A stretch of 64,000 nucleotides of DNA from Apus apus (taxonomy: Eukaryota > Chordata > Aves > Apodiformes > Apodidae), in contig NC_067301.1 in NCBI RefSeq assembly GCF_020740795.1, positions 930,001 to 994,000 of the forward strand. The letters are read 5' to 3'. Positions 48,701 through 54,800 of this stretch are shown here, piece after piece. The notes beneath the pieces were generated by a model. That model did not search any database. It saw nothing but the letters and a program-made list of their open reading frames with translations, and was not told where the DNA came from. Numbering within the stretch: position 1 is the first letter of the stretch; each line of letters begins with the position of its first letter. Made by a program: the position numbers and the translations under genes.

Positions 48701-48701
48701 A
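3580..48701 (+). CDS. MEGF6: MEGF6, multiple EGF-like domains protein 6 (5' part outside window), gene-level entry
   Basis: Thirty-four exons splice into one open frame of about 1,453 codons, close to the 1.5-kb-residue vertebrate MEGF6 once the missing signal peptide and EMI exons are added. Order seen: eight EGF modules, several with the C-x-[DN]-x4-[FY]-x-C hydroxylation pattern and DVDEC-type starts; an acidic linker; then 24 eight-cysteine EGF/laminin-type modules; then a short tail. Nearly diagnostic stretches are [17 protein letters not shown] (exon 6) and [10 protein letters not shown] (exon 9), both of which I recall from mammalian MEGF6. Every internal exon boundary is phase 1, so modules can be skipped or duplicated without a frameshift. 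No transmembrane segment is visible, which fits a secreted matrix-type protein. Little is known of its biochemical role. miR-551 lies in an intron on the same strand. The identity is firm; the exact use of exon 1 against the internal first exon at 9879 is not known. Confidence 0.95.
8900..9390 (-). mobile_element. CR1 LINE 3'-end fragment
   Basis: The plus strand carries familiar avian CR1 wording read backwards: a stretch around 9060-9080 (CCAATCTAAACCTCCCCTGG), the AGAGCAAGGAGGTCTCCCCT block near 9180-9200, then CCTCCTTTTCTCCAGGCTGA, and the CCAGCCTCTCTTCCCCAAGC block near 9350. These resemble the 3' part of CR1 elements in inverted orientation. It is 5'-truncated with no reverse transcriptase frame, as is normal for CR1. 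It ends just before the CpG-rich block. Boundaries are approximate. Confidence 0.75.
9386..9440. repeat. 15-bp minisatellite, about 3.7 copies
   Basis: The unit GGGAAAGCCGGGCTG is repeated exactly at 9386, 9401 and 9416, with a partial fourth copy from 9431. It lies between the CR1 fragment and the CpG-rich block. Confidence 0.95.
9548..9614. repeat. 23-bp minisatellite, about 2.8 copies
   Basis: A 23-bp unit beginning GGTCCGGGAGGCAGGATCAT is present at 9548 and 9571, and again in shortened form from 9594. It lies upstream of the candidate internal first exon. Confidence 0.95.
9879..10044 (+). CDS. MEGF6: Candidate alternative MEGF6 first coding exon (signal peptide)
   Basis: The ATG at 9879-9881 has a strong context (A at -3, G at +4). 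It starts [20 protein letters not shown], a basic start followed by a hydrophobic core and a small-residue cleavage region (PGAAG|S). A 28-residue unique segment follows, with the motif CYPC and ending GELRA. The exon ends at a consensus GTAAGT (10045) in phase 1. Splicing to the EGF exon at 17299 therefore gives an in-frame GELRA-DVDEC junction. That product would lack EMI and the first EGF and have about 1,467 residues. I do not recognise the unique segment in any family. It could instead begin an unrelated transcript; the splice phase and the signal peptide favour a MEGF6 isoform. Confidence 0.6.
10045..17298 (+). other. MEGF6: MEGF6 intron
   Basis: This is a 7-kb intron without recognisable exons. 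It contains two long T tracts (15232-15250 and 15301-15322) and otherwise plain unique sequence. The acceptor at 17297-17298 follows TTTCCTCTGTTGC. Confidence 0.7.
15232..15322. repeat. Paired poly(T) tracts
   Basis: Two homopolymer T runs of about 19 and 22 bases lie 50 bp apart inside the intron. They may be old poly(A) tails in inverted orientation or simple slippage tracts. Confidence 0.85.
17299..17421 (+). CDS. MEGF6: MEGF6 exon 2: calcium-binding-type EGF module 2
   Basis: This exon has 123 nt, phase 1-1. It encodes [20 protein letters not shown] and [16 protein letters not shown], a textbook cbEGF with [12 protein letters not shown]. It is the common acceptor for both exon 1 (3580) and the candidate internal first exon (9879), since each ends in a single G that completes the first Asp codon. 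Confidence 0.96.
20071..20130. repeat. Two 25-bp direct copies
   Basis: The unit TTGGCTGATACCTAGGAAGA plus GCTGG occurs at 20071-20095 and again, with one change, at 20106-20130. Confidence 0.95.
23689..23741. repeat. (TA)n(CA)n compound microsatellite
   Basis: Alternating AT runs pass into ACACACACAC. Such tracts are length-variable. Confidence 0.95.
24986..25111 (+). CDS. MEGF6: MEGF6 exon 3: EGF module 3
   Basis: This exon has 126 nt, phase 1-1. It encodes [20 protein letters not shown] and on to the sixth cysteine. It lacks the DVDEC start and the hydroxylation motif, which matches the non-calcium-type third EGF (INSCALGNGGC in mammals as I recall). The GT donor is at 25112. Confidence 0.93.
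25932..26054 (+). CDS. MEGF6: MEGF6 exon 4: EGF module 4
   Basis: This exon has 123 nt, phase 1-1. It encodes [20 protein letters not shown] and ends DNKACE. Six cysteines have standard EGF spacing, with no calcium-binding start. Confidence 0.93.
26429..26551 (+). CDS. MEGF6: MEGF6 exon 5: calcium-binding-type EGF module 5
   Basis: This exon has 123 nt, phase 1-1. It encodes [20 protein letters not shown], then [20 protein letters not shown]. Both the DVNEC start and the [10 protein letters not shown] hydroxylation motif are intact. Confidence 0.95.
28152..28289 (+). CDS. MEGF6: MEGF6 exon 6: EGF module 6 with [10 protein letters not shown] lead
   Basis: This exon has 138 nt, phase 1-1. With the base from exon 5 it encodes [20 protein letters not shown] and continues to KTCT. 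This stretch is nearly identical to mammalian MEGF6 as I remember it and is the best single identifier of the gene in the window. Confidence 0.96.
29148..29270 (+). CDS. MEGF6: MEGF6 exon 7: calcium-binding-type EGF module 7
   Basis: This exon has 123 nt, phase 1-1. It encodes [20 protein letters not shown], then [20 protein letters not shown]. The adjacent Cys pair (CC) and the CGC ending are as in the mammalian module. Confidence 0.95.
30019..30141 (+). CDS. MEGF6: MEGF6 exon 8: calcium-binding-type EGF module 8
   Basis: This exon has 123 nt, phase 1-1. It encodes [20 protein letters not shown] and [16 protein letters not shown]. It is the last module of the N-terminal EGF run. Confidence 0.95.
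31169..31336 (+). CDS. MEGF6: MEGF6 exon 9: acidic linker between the two EGF arrays
   Basis: This exon has 168 nt, phase 1-1, and is the only non-EGF internal exon in the window. It encodes [20 protein letters not shown], then [13 protein letters not shown], an acidic run (DDYEEEEEG) and [10 protein letters not shown]. This matches the inter-array linker of mammalian MEGF6. The acceptor is doubled (CCCTAG CCCTAG): use of the second AG at 31174 would remove two residues in frame. The mammalian-like PLE start supports the first. Confidence 0.93.
31438..31745 (-). mobile_element. CR1 LINE 3'-end fragment(s)
   Basis: The stretch starts with AATCATAGAAT, the inverted CR1 terminal octamer region, followed by GTTCTGGTTGGAAAAGACCT. 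CR1-like phrases then occur twice: TTGGAAAAGACCTTTAA at about 31481 and again at about 31633, and AACCATGTCC-type text at about 31545 and 31695. This suggests two overlapping or duplicated CR1 3' ends, minus orientation, in the intron after exon 9. Confidence 0.8.
31863..31994 (+). CDS. MEGF6: MEGF6 exon 10: EGF/laminin-type module 9
   Basis: This exon has 132 nt, phase 1-1. It encodes [20 protein letters not shown] and [14 protein letters not shown]. It opens the C-terminal array, whose eight-cysteine pattern with an FG-x-x-C core resembles the MEGF10/SCARF type. Confidence 0.94.
32089..32217 (+). CDS. MEGF6: MEGF6 exon 11: EGF/laminin-type module 10
   Basis: This exon has 129 nt, phase 1-1. 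It encodes [20 protein letters not shown] and [14 protein letters not shown]. The NCS within it is an N-glycosylation-type sequon. Confidence 0.95.
33769..33897 (+). CDS. MEGF6: MEGF6 exon 12: EGF/laminin-type module 11
   Basis: This exon has 129 nt, phase 1-1, with acceptor CTAG. It encodes [20 protein letters not shown], then [12 protein letters not shown]. The basic [13 protein letters not shown] stretch is strongly conserved in mammalian MEGF6. Confidence 0.95.
   Translation, partial: GALKDFLGSSAGRSATVPTGVVAIGSTAPACATRACTDGSAT
34064..34198 (+). CDS. MEGF6: MEGF6 exon 13: EGF/laminin-type module 12
   Basis: This exon has 135 nt, phase 1-1. It encodes [20 protein letters not shown] and [14 protein letters not shown]. 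It carries two extra residues between cysteines 4 and 5 (LQHNTQDC) compared with the usual 129-nt module. Confidence 0.94.
34380..34514 (+). CDS. MEGF6: MEGF6 exon 14: EGF/laminin-type module 13, atypical cysteine spacing
   Basis: This exon has 135 nt, phase 1-1. It encodes [20 protein letters not shown] and [16 protein letters not shown]. The usual C-x-C pair is replaced by C-x3-C (ECWKEC). A similar spacing (ECGKRC) is present in mammalian MEGF6 as I recall, so it is not an error. Confidence 0.93.
34515..36831 (+). other. MEGF6: MEGF6 intron
   Basis: This intron has 2.3 kb of unique sequence. A purine-rich, roughly periodic stretch (GCTGCAGAGRGAAGAG-like) lies at about 35440-35500. A G-rich segment sits just before exon 15 at about 36770-36805. 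No exon is missing here judged by module order. Confidence 0.6.
36832..36957 (+). CDS. MEGF6: MEGF6 exon 15: EGF/laminin-type module 14
   Basis: This exon has 126 nt, phase 1-1, one codon shorter than the standard module ([11 protein letters not shown]). It encodes [20 protein letters not shown] and [14 protein letters not shown]. Confidence 0.94.
37887..37905. repeat. (GT)n microsatellite
   Basis: About nine GT units lie 30 bp before the acceptor of exon 16. Its length could influence splicing of that exon. Confidence 0.95.
37934..38065 (+). CDS. MEGF6: MEGF6 exon 16: EGF/laminin-type module 15
   Basis: This exon has 132 nt, phase 1-1. It encodes [20 protein letters not shown] and [18 protein letters not shown] provides an N-glycosylation-type site. 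Confidence 0.95.
38418..38546 (+). CDS. MEGF6: MEGF6 exon 17: EGF/laminin-type module 16
   Basis: This exon has 129 nt, phase 1-1. It encodes [20 protein letters not shown] and [14 protein letters not shown]. The donor is GTATGG. Confidence 0.95.
38897..38970. repeat. GGGTGCTGAGGGGC minisatellite
   Basis: Roughly 29-30-bp units beginning CAGGGTGCTGAG repeat at about 38897, 38926 and 38956, immediately upstream of exon 18. Confidence 0.9.
38992..39123 (+). CDS. MEGF6: MEGF6 exon 18: EGF/laminin-type module 17
   Basis: This exon has 132 nt, phase 1-1. It encodes [20 protein letters not shown] and [24 protein letters not shown] carries an NCS sequon and a serine run encoded by AGC repeats. Confidence 0.94.
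   Translation, partial: PATPGAGAPTAPTPATAAAAAGAAAPRRGGACASPATPAAAAT
39461..39589 (+). CDS. MEGF6: MEGF6 exon 19: EGF/laminin-type module 18
   Basis: This exon has 129 nt, phase 1-1. It encodes [20 protein letters not shown] and [14 protein letters not shown]. The GTGAGT donor is at 39590. Confidence 0.95.
40133..40261 (+). CDS. MEGF6: MEGF6 exon 20: EGF/laminin-type module 19
   Basis: This exon has 129 nt, phase 1-1. It encodes [20 protein letters not shown] and [14 protein letters not shown]. The donor is GTGGGT. Confidence 0.95.
40728..40856 (+). CDS. MEGF6: MEGF6 exon 21: EGF/laminin-type module 20
   Basis: This exon has 129 nt, phase 1-1, with acceptor AAAG. It encodes [20 protein letters not shown] and [14 protein letters not shown]. 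Two sequons are visible (NCT and NAS). Confidence 0.94.
41640..41768 (+). CDS. MEGF6: MEGF6 exon 22: EGF/laminin-type module 21
   Basis: This exon has 129 nt, phase 1-1. It encodes [20 protein letters not shown] and [14 protein letters not shown]. Confidence 0.95.
41897..42190 (+). promoter_or_regulatory. G-run clusters flanking MEGF6 exon 23
   Basis: Upstream G runs of 3-8 occur at 41897-41904, 41917-41919, 41924-41929, 41942-41945 and 41955-41959. Downstream runs occur at 42165-42190 (including a G12). Each cluster could form a G-quadruplex in the pre-mRNA, beside the splice sites of exon 23. A regulatory effect is only inferred. Confidence 0.4.
41985..42113 (+). CDS. MEGF6: MEGF6 exon 23: EGF/laminin-type module 22
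   Basis: This exon has 129 nt, phase 1-1. It encodes [20 protein letters not shown] and [14 protein letters not shown]. The exon lies between G-run clusters in both flanking introns. Confidence 0.94.
43604..43732 (+). CDS. MEGF6: MEGF6 exon 24: EGF/laminin-type module 23
   Basis: This exon has 129 nt, phase 1-1. It encodes [20 protein letters not shown] and [14 protein letters not shown]. It shares a CHHVTG core with exon 25. Confidence 0.94.
44008..44136 (+). CDS. MEGF6: MEGF6 exon 25: EGF/laminin-type module 24
   Basis: This exon has 129 nt, phase 1-1, with donor GTACGG. It encodes [20 protein letters not shown] and [14 protein letters not shown]. Confidence 0.94.
44786..44917 (+). CDS. 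MEGF6: MEGF6 exon 26: EGF/laminin-type module 25
   Basis: This exon has 132 nt, phase 1-1. It encodes [20 protein letters not shown] and [14 protein letters not shown]. An A tract (about 44699-44717) lies in the intron before it. Confidence 0.94.
45808..45936 (+). CDS. MEGF6: MEGF6 exon 27: EGF/laminin-type module 26
   Basis: This exon has 129 nt, phase 1-1. It encodes [20 protein letters not shown] and [14 protein letters not shown]. Confidence 0.95.
46237..46365 (+). CDS. MEGF6: MEGF6 exon 28: EGF/laminin-type module 27
   Basis: This exon has 129 nt, phase 1-1. It encodes [20 protein letters not shown] and [14 protein letters not shown]. The donor is GTAAAT. Confidence 0.95.
46544..46672 (+). 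CDS. MEGF6: MEGF6 exon 29: EGF/laminin-type module 28
   Basis: This exon has 129 nt, phase 1-1. It encodes [20 protein letters not shown] and [14 protein letters not shown]. It contains an NGS sequon. The preceding intron is short (178 bp). Confidence 0.95.
   Translation, partial: AVRSTGTGWAASSPAPASTGGCVMQPMAPVPVRPAGRGNPVN
46853..46981 (+). CDS. MEGF6: MEGF6 exon 30: EGF/laminin-type module 29
   Basis: This exon has 129 nt, phase 1-1. It encodes [20 protein letters not shown] and [14 protein letters not shown]. Confidence 0.95.
47519..47647 (+). CDS. MEGF6: MEGF6 exon 31: EGF/laminin-type module 30
   Basis: This exon has 129 nt, phase 1-1. It encodes [20 protein letters not shown] and [14 protein letters not shown]. 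Only 91 bp separate it from exon 32. Confidence 0.95.
47739..47867 (+). CDS. MEGF6: MEGF6 exon 32: EGF/laminin-type module 31
   Basis: This exon has 129 nt, phase 1-1. It encodes [20 protein letters not shown] and [14 protein letters not shown]. It contains an NAS sequon. Confidence 0.95.
48313..48444 (+). CDS. MEGF6: MEGF6 exon 33: EGF/laminin-type module 32 (last)
   Basis: This exon has 132 nt, phase 1-1. It encodes [20 protein letters not shown] and [14 protein letters not shown]. The YTGPTCRE ending matches the end of the final mammalian EGF (YMGPTCRE). Confidence 0.95.
48631..48701 (+). CDS. MEGF6: MEGF6 exon 34: terminal coding exon
   Basis: After acceptor CTTCCCCAG the frame adds [20 protein letters not shown] and TVL, then TGA at 48699-48701. 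The tail is short, without cysteines and polar, in the position of the poorly conserved mammalian tail, which also starts with Gly/Pro residues as I recall. Frame and splice site are consistent; sequence conservation is weak. Confidence 0.8.
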
Positions 48702-48894
48702 AATGAAGCTGTTGAGCACTCTAACCCCAACCATGCCCCTGGTAAAGCCACGACACCAAAGCCCCCTGGAACAAAATGATCCCGTGCACCGACCACAGTG
48801 GAAAAGCCCCACAACTTATGTCTGCCCAAACCGTGACCAAACCTGCTGGCACCGCTGGGTGCTGGGGGATGAGGGGCAGGACAGTCTGAGTGCT

Positions 48895-48942
48895 TTGCAG
48901 GATGATCTGGTTTCATTGCAGGATGATCTGGTTGCTTTGCAG
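48895..48942. repeat. 21-bp tandem repeat in MEGF6 3' UTR
   Basis: The unit TTGCAGGATGATCTGGTTTC (plus one base) occurs at 48895-48915 and, slightly changed, at 48916-48936, followed by a partial copy. Confidence 0.9.
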
Positions 48943-49721
48943 GCCACCCACCTCATCTGCCCTCAGCTGAGCACCCCTCACGCCCACCGCAGGTTGAGCA
49001 CTAGGTCCTGCAGCCACCGGAGCTCCCTTGGTGCCACCAAGCAGCCACCTGAAGAAGCCAAATGACTGATTTAATGAACTTGTTTACAAGCCACACAACC
49101 ATTTAGCATTTTCTGACCAAGCTGCTGCTTTCAGAGCTGTCTGAGCCAGGCTGAAGCACAGAGCACCACCAGCTCACCACAGCAGCCAGGCACGGGCACA
49201 CGCCCTCGGCCAGACACCAGCAGGTCAGAAGCGATTGGTTCTGGTCAGTGGACAAATTGCTGGCCTTCATCTTCTAGGTGCTGAACTGGAGGTGGGAGCT
49301 GAAATTATGGTCAAAAATAGTTATTTATGCAACAATATTTATGGGAAGATGTACAGCAGTATTGCCGGAAACGATCCTGAGATCGTGCCTCCTGTAGCAG
49401 TACCACCTCACTTGAACTATTACTGGTTTTGTTTGTTTAATTTTGAATTCACAATGTTTTTTTTAACTGTAACTTATCATTTGTCATGGGAACAACAGCT
49501 GTAGTTCCTGCCCCAGCTCCCCTGCAGAGCCAGTGCCCACAGCCCAGCCCTCCCCAGCACCCCAGTTGATGTCCCCAGCACCAGGCAGTGACCTCCTCAC
49601 CATGAGACTGCTCTCCACAAACTCTGCAGGGCTTTAGGAGCCGGGTTTTCATACCAGGAATGTCTCAGTCCATTGGAGCTGCCTGTTTTCCCCTGAAAAC
49701 TAAGCCTTAAGTAGCTGAAAT

Positions 49722-49727
49722 AATAAA
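49722..49727 (+). terminator. MEGF6: Poly(A) signal AATAAA, proximal candidate for MEGF6
   Basis: This is an exact AATAAA hexamer about 1.0 kb after the MEGF6 stop. Confidence 0.5.
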
Positions 49728-50909
49728 GAATACTGTGGATAGACACAGAGCCCTTGCAAGGTCCAGTAAATACAAATCCTTATTTAAGTGTGTGCACCCC
49801 AGCCCTAGACCCTGTGTTATTTTTTCATCCCAGCTGAGCCCAGGAGCTGGGCAGGGGATGGAGGCAGGAGCAGCCAGGAGGCTCCTGGCTCACAGCAGGT
49901 GTGGAGTCACAGCAAAGCCCAGCCAGTGCCCTTCATTTATTTGCACAAAGCTCTTGGAGAGCTGGAGCCCAAGAGCTGAGAATGTCACAGGAACCAGGCT
50001 CTGCGAAGGAGACGGGATGGCCCCGTCCCAGCACATCTGCCTCTGCTGCTGCTGCAGCACAGCCCTGCCAGGCACTGGCCTTTAAATGATTCCCACAGGG
50101 GCCAACTGAAAATAATAAAAGAATTGTCTCTTTTCCTGATGGAATTTATTTTAATCTGTATATAACTTGTAATTTTTTTTTGCTAATTCTTTTCTTATTT
50201 TATTTCTTCCTTAACAGCTTTTTGTTGTTTTGTTGTTGTTGGGTTTTTTTTTTTTGCATTAGACATCATTATTGTGAAGAAATAATGTTAATATAAGTCT
50301 GTAGTGAAGGACCAAAATGGTGTAATTAAGGTTGTATGTTGTATGATTGATAACCAGGGAGTAGGGAGAGTTTGTCCACGTGCCAAATGACCCTGATCAA
50401 TCCTGCTGGTCTTGCTGCCAATTCTCCAGACAATCAGATGTTTTTGTTGCATTTGCCTTGAAGTGACCCTTGCAGGAGGTGCAGGTTTGGTTCTTTCCTT
50501 GGCTGGTTGGAAAGCAAGTGCAGCCTCTGCCCTCCCTGTGCCACCAGTGATGCCACCTCGATGGCAGTGATGCCACCACTCTGCATGGCCACTGAGGTGC
50601 ACAGAACCACTCTGCGCCCATGGCCCTGCTCCAGGAAAACAGAAATATAGCCTGGCCTTAAACACCAGGAGAGATCTGTCCTGTCCTGTTACAAAAGCCT
50701 GAGCTGCAGCTCTGTGGCTCCTGGCAGCTGCTCGGAGGAAACCCTGAGCACGGGGCTGCAGCAACTCTGTACCTACATTATTTTATACCACAACTTTTTT
50801 CCTGTTCTGTTTCCTAATACAGTTTCTTTGCTTCCTGTTTTCATGTAGCTGGTGTCTCTCTTTTTGGATCGCACTGATGAAAAATTTCGATTCTCCCACA
50901 GTTATGAGA

Positions 50910-50915
50910 AATAAA
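50910..50915 (+). terminator. MEGF6: Poly(A) signal AATAAA, distal candidate for MEGF6
   Basis: This is an exact AATAAA hexamer about 2.2 kb after the stop. It is the last plus-strand signal before the ARHGEF16 3' end. Confidence 0.5.
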
Positions 50916-51224
50916 CCAAAAGCCTCACTGAGCTTCTATTCATCTGGTGTCCCTTGCTCAATTACACTTGAATTGTGCTGCAGTTGACAGCAGAGGTTTA
51001 AGTTAGCTGTTCTGAAGGATTGCTCCAGAGATGTGCACATGTTGAGAAGCAGAGGCCAGAGCAATGCTGCCACCAAAGGGACATTTACTGAAGCTCCTAG
51101 TGGGGAACCCTGGCTCCTGTTGGTCCAACATGGAGCTGTGTGCTCAGGGACAGCCATCGCCCCAGGCAGGTTAAACCCAGAGACCCACTGGTGCTGCTGC
51201 TGCTTGGGGCAAGGAGAACACACG

Positions 51225-51668
51225 TTCCACTGGGGCCCATGGATTTATTGGCGGGGGGGGAAAGGAAAACAAAACAAAAAAAAGATAAAATAATAAAAGA
51301 GGAGGGAAAAACTGGGTCCAGGAACAAGCCCAGCTTATAGATTAAAGTTCCTAAAAATTCTGGATTCAGGCCTGCTCTCCCCATGCCCACATGAGGTGTA
51401 GCAGGGATGGGGATGGCAGCTTCAGCCACAACTTTCCAACTGGAGCCAACACCCTGACTGCCTGTTCCAGGCCATTACCACCTCTGGCTGGCAGTGCACC
51501 CCTCCATCAGTGCCTGTCCTGGCTGCTAGAGACTGGTCCTGAGCAGCCAGACCTGCTGCCAGCAACTGCTTGAGGCAAACGAAACTCCAGAAGCAAGGAT
51601 CTCCCACTCTCTTCTCACCGTGGGCTCAGTCCACAAAGGTGGCAGAGGCCCCTGCCCTTGGCCTGCCC
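51225..51668 (-). other. ARHGEF16: ARHGEF16 3' UTR
   Basis: This is about 0.44 kb between the stop codon and the minus-strand AATAAA at 51244-51249. The lower end is approximate. Confidence 0.65.
51244..51249 (-). terminator. ARHGEF16: Poly(A) signal AATAAA for ARHGEF16
   Basis: The plus strand reads TTTATT, giving AATAAA on the coding strand, 420 nt after the stop. It lies about 330 bp from the facing distal MEGF6 signal. Confidence 0.65.
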
Positions 51669-51808
51669 CTACACGTCGGTCTCCAGGCGCAGCCGCTCCA
51701 TCCGGCGCACGTTGCCCTCCACGGCGGAGCGGCTGGTGATCTGCCGGGCACAGCTCTGGGGGAACCAGCCCCGCTCGCCATCCCGCAGCCTCTCGCCCCA
51801 GCACCAGC
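51669..51808 (-). CDS. ARHGEF16: ARHGEF16 coding exon 14: SH3 end and C terminus
   Basis: This exon has 140 nt including stop TAG (51669-51671). It encodes [39 protein letters not shown], then RLETDV. GWFP is the conserved SH3 segment. Final ETDV fits the class I PDZ-ligand pattern [ST]-x-V. Confidence 0.96.
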
Positions 51809-54800
51809 CTAGGAGAGGAACAGAGCCCGTCACTTTGGCATGGCAGGGCCAGGGGGATGTGGGGAGGAAGGAGCAGCCACTGCTGGCGGTGCCACCTCCA
51901 TCACCTCGAGGGACCTGCTGTCATCTGCTCGGTCCCAGCACCAGACATGGACTCCACCAGGGGCTGGGGCTCCCTGGAAGCCTCCAGAAATTGATAAAAT
52001 TCACTGAAGCTCTTCCCCCTCACCTAAGGCCAAGGTAACCCTTCCCCGGGCACCACTCCCCACGTGCTGGCACTCACCATCCTCCTCAGCCAGCACCAGG
52101 ACCACGTCAGCCTGCTGCAGGGACAGCTCGTCCGCCTGCTTGGCCAGGTACGCACGGGTGATCTCCACCTGGCTCAGGTCTGCAGAGGGGACAGCAGGGA
52201 CCAGGTGAGACAGCACAGCCACAGCCCAGCTCGGTGGGAACCTCCCCCGAGGCTGCACACCCTGCCAGGACTCCACAGCTGGTCCTGCTCCCTTCCCCTC
52301 CAAGCACACAGGAAGGGAAGCCCTGATAGCCTGGGAGATTCCTGGAATTCCAGCCAGGCCTGGCCCCCAGCACATGGGTACCTCCTCTGGGAGTGGTGTC
52401 AGGCTTCTCCTTTTCTCTGTGCATCAGTGCAGCAATCCAGCGGGCCCGGTCACTCCTGGCAGAGGGAAAGCCCACCTCACCAAGAAAGCCTCAGACACAG
52501 TAGCTGTCTTGCCAGCAGTAGCTGGGAAATTCCCAGCAGAATGAAGGCTTCAAGGGAAGTCAGATTGTGCAGATTGTGCAAGCACTGGGTCAGAGTGCTC
52601 TGTGTGCAGAGACTTCACAAGGGGTACACAGCACCCAGCTGCTGTGGCTAATGACGGGAAACATTAGGTGGGAATTATAAGGGAAATCTCAAAGAGAAAG
52701 AAACAGAGCAAGGGGAAAAGCTGGCACAGGTTCCCCTTCCTGGGAGGAGCAGTGGGGAGGGAAAGGTGCTTCAGGGGATGGCCAGGGCACCAGTTTATCC
52801 CACAAACGAGAAGGACGAAAGCCCCGCAGGGCACTCACAGCGTCTCTGCCGACAGCACGATCTCCTCCCGCCTGCCCTCACTGTCCTTCTCCATCACCAC
52901 CCGGAGCAGGTGCCCACTCTTCCCAGGAGGAGGGGAAGGTGGGTCCACATTCTCAATCTTCTCCACAGTGACCTGGTCCAGCGTGGCATAGTTCATCACG
53001 ATGTAGCTCTCCTCACTGTAGAACAGACACGAGAGTCCTGTGCAGCGATGCCACTGGTGGGGACTGAGCTGCCACCCCAGGGTCAAAGACCCAGCGGGTG
53101 AAGCTCAGTGGGCACCAAGAAGTAACCATCACTGCAAGGACATGAGCTGATGCCCAGGGGTGGGACATGGCTCTGCCAGCCACCCACAAACAAAAGCAGG
53201 GCCAAGGGCTGTAGAGCTGGGCACTTCCCTCTGGCTAATGAGGGATACTCCAATAAAAGTCAAACCAGGGGAATGCCAAGACTTCCTTAGGCTGCTCAGG
53301 AAGCTGAGGTGTTAATCCCCCTCATTGTTATGTAGGGAAAGGTGGGGTCCTGCCCAGTTTTACCTCTTCTTCTTGGTGATGATCAGGACGTCGTTGAACA
53401 AGAAGAGGTGGCAGAGCCTGCCGGCGCCGCGGCGGAAGATCCCGGCCTCTTCTGAGAGCAGCAGGTGCAGCTCCCCCCGCTTCAGCAGCCAGCGCGACGC
53501 AGAGATCAGCGGGAAAGGCTGGAATGGGGTCAGGAGAGGCTGACTTACCACCTGCCTCACAAGCAGCGGGTGAAATCAAGTCCAGAACCTGCATGTGAAC
53601 TCACAGTGCACCCTGGGGTCAGTCGGGTGAACACATTAAATGCTCTTAAACATCTTCAGGAGCCTTTCCAGGAGGCAGGGGGCGAGCGGAGCAGCCCTGC
53701 ATCCTGCTCTGGCACCCCTGAACCATATACTATACCAAGGCTTCATTCCAGCCCTCTAGAAACCTGCCCACGAGTGCCCAGAAACTTCCATTTAAGTCAG
53801 AACAGCAGGAAAAAATGGTCATCGTGTGCATGAGGTTGTGATGCTGCCACCAGTCAAGGATTCCCAGGATGGGCCCAACACTAAACTCTAATATTAAACC
53901 CCAGAAGAGGTTTCTCCACCACTGCCACAAGTCCTTACCTTTTTCTTTCCAAATTCCAGCTGTTTCTGCAGGGTGTACATCTGCTCTGTCCTCTCCATAG
54001 CACGAGCTCCCTCGTTGCAGTTCTTCACCAGCTAGAAGAAGGAAAAACACCAGGGTGGGAGTGGAGAATGGTGGGATGCTCAGACCACCCAGTCCTCCAG
54101 ACCAGCAAAAGTGCTGCTGGCACAGGGCCGGGGCTGCTCCACTTCCCAGAGCAGGACAAACAGCCACGTCCCCACAGAGGCTTCCAGTCATATCTGGGGA
54201 AAGACAGCTGGAGGTTCTCCTGCCCTGAGAGGTCTTCAGGAGAGAGACAAGACCTCTCCTCTGCTTGGAAAAGGGCCCAAGTGAAACCACCACACCCGAG
54301 CTACACTGAGGAGCAGCATGAAGAGGAAGAAGCGATCACCTGAAGAGTGGATATTCAGACAGGAGGATGAGCAGTCAGACAGTGAGAGGGGAGGACAGAA
54401 CCCCTCCACAGGTGGGTGAAGTTGAGCCACACTCTGTGCTGCCAGGAGGCCCCTCGTGTGGTCTCTCCAGACCTGATGTTCCAACACTGCTCCCACTGCT
54501 CCTTCCCTGTGCTTTGCTCTTTGTTTTGTTTATTGCTCTTCGCCTAAACCTCCAAAAGCATAACAAGTGTCACAGCTCACTGTCACCTGGAGGGAGGTTC
54601 TGAGGAGGAAGAGCAGTGATGGAGAAGGTGACACCAACGGGAAGGACAAAAAACGGGCCAAAGAGGAAAGAAGAAAAGACGAGAAGGAAAAGCAAAAAAC
54701 AAGATCAGGTGAAAAAGGTGAGGAAGGGAGCAGTCGTATACATCCAGCAGATATTGTGGAGCAGAGACATCCCAAGTGCAGGAGGAAAAGGGAGAGGGCA

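Larger units (their letters stand above)
48702..50930 (+). other. MEGF6: MEGF6 3' UTR (poly(A) choice uncertain)
   Basis: AT-rich non-coding sequence follows the stop codon. Three plus-strand AATAAA signals are present: 49722-49727, 50114-50119 and 50910-50915. The T-rich, UTR-like stretch at 50140-50280 suggests that the distal site may be used. A 21-bp unit is repeated at 48895-48936. Confidence 0.6.
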
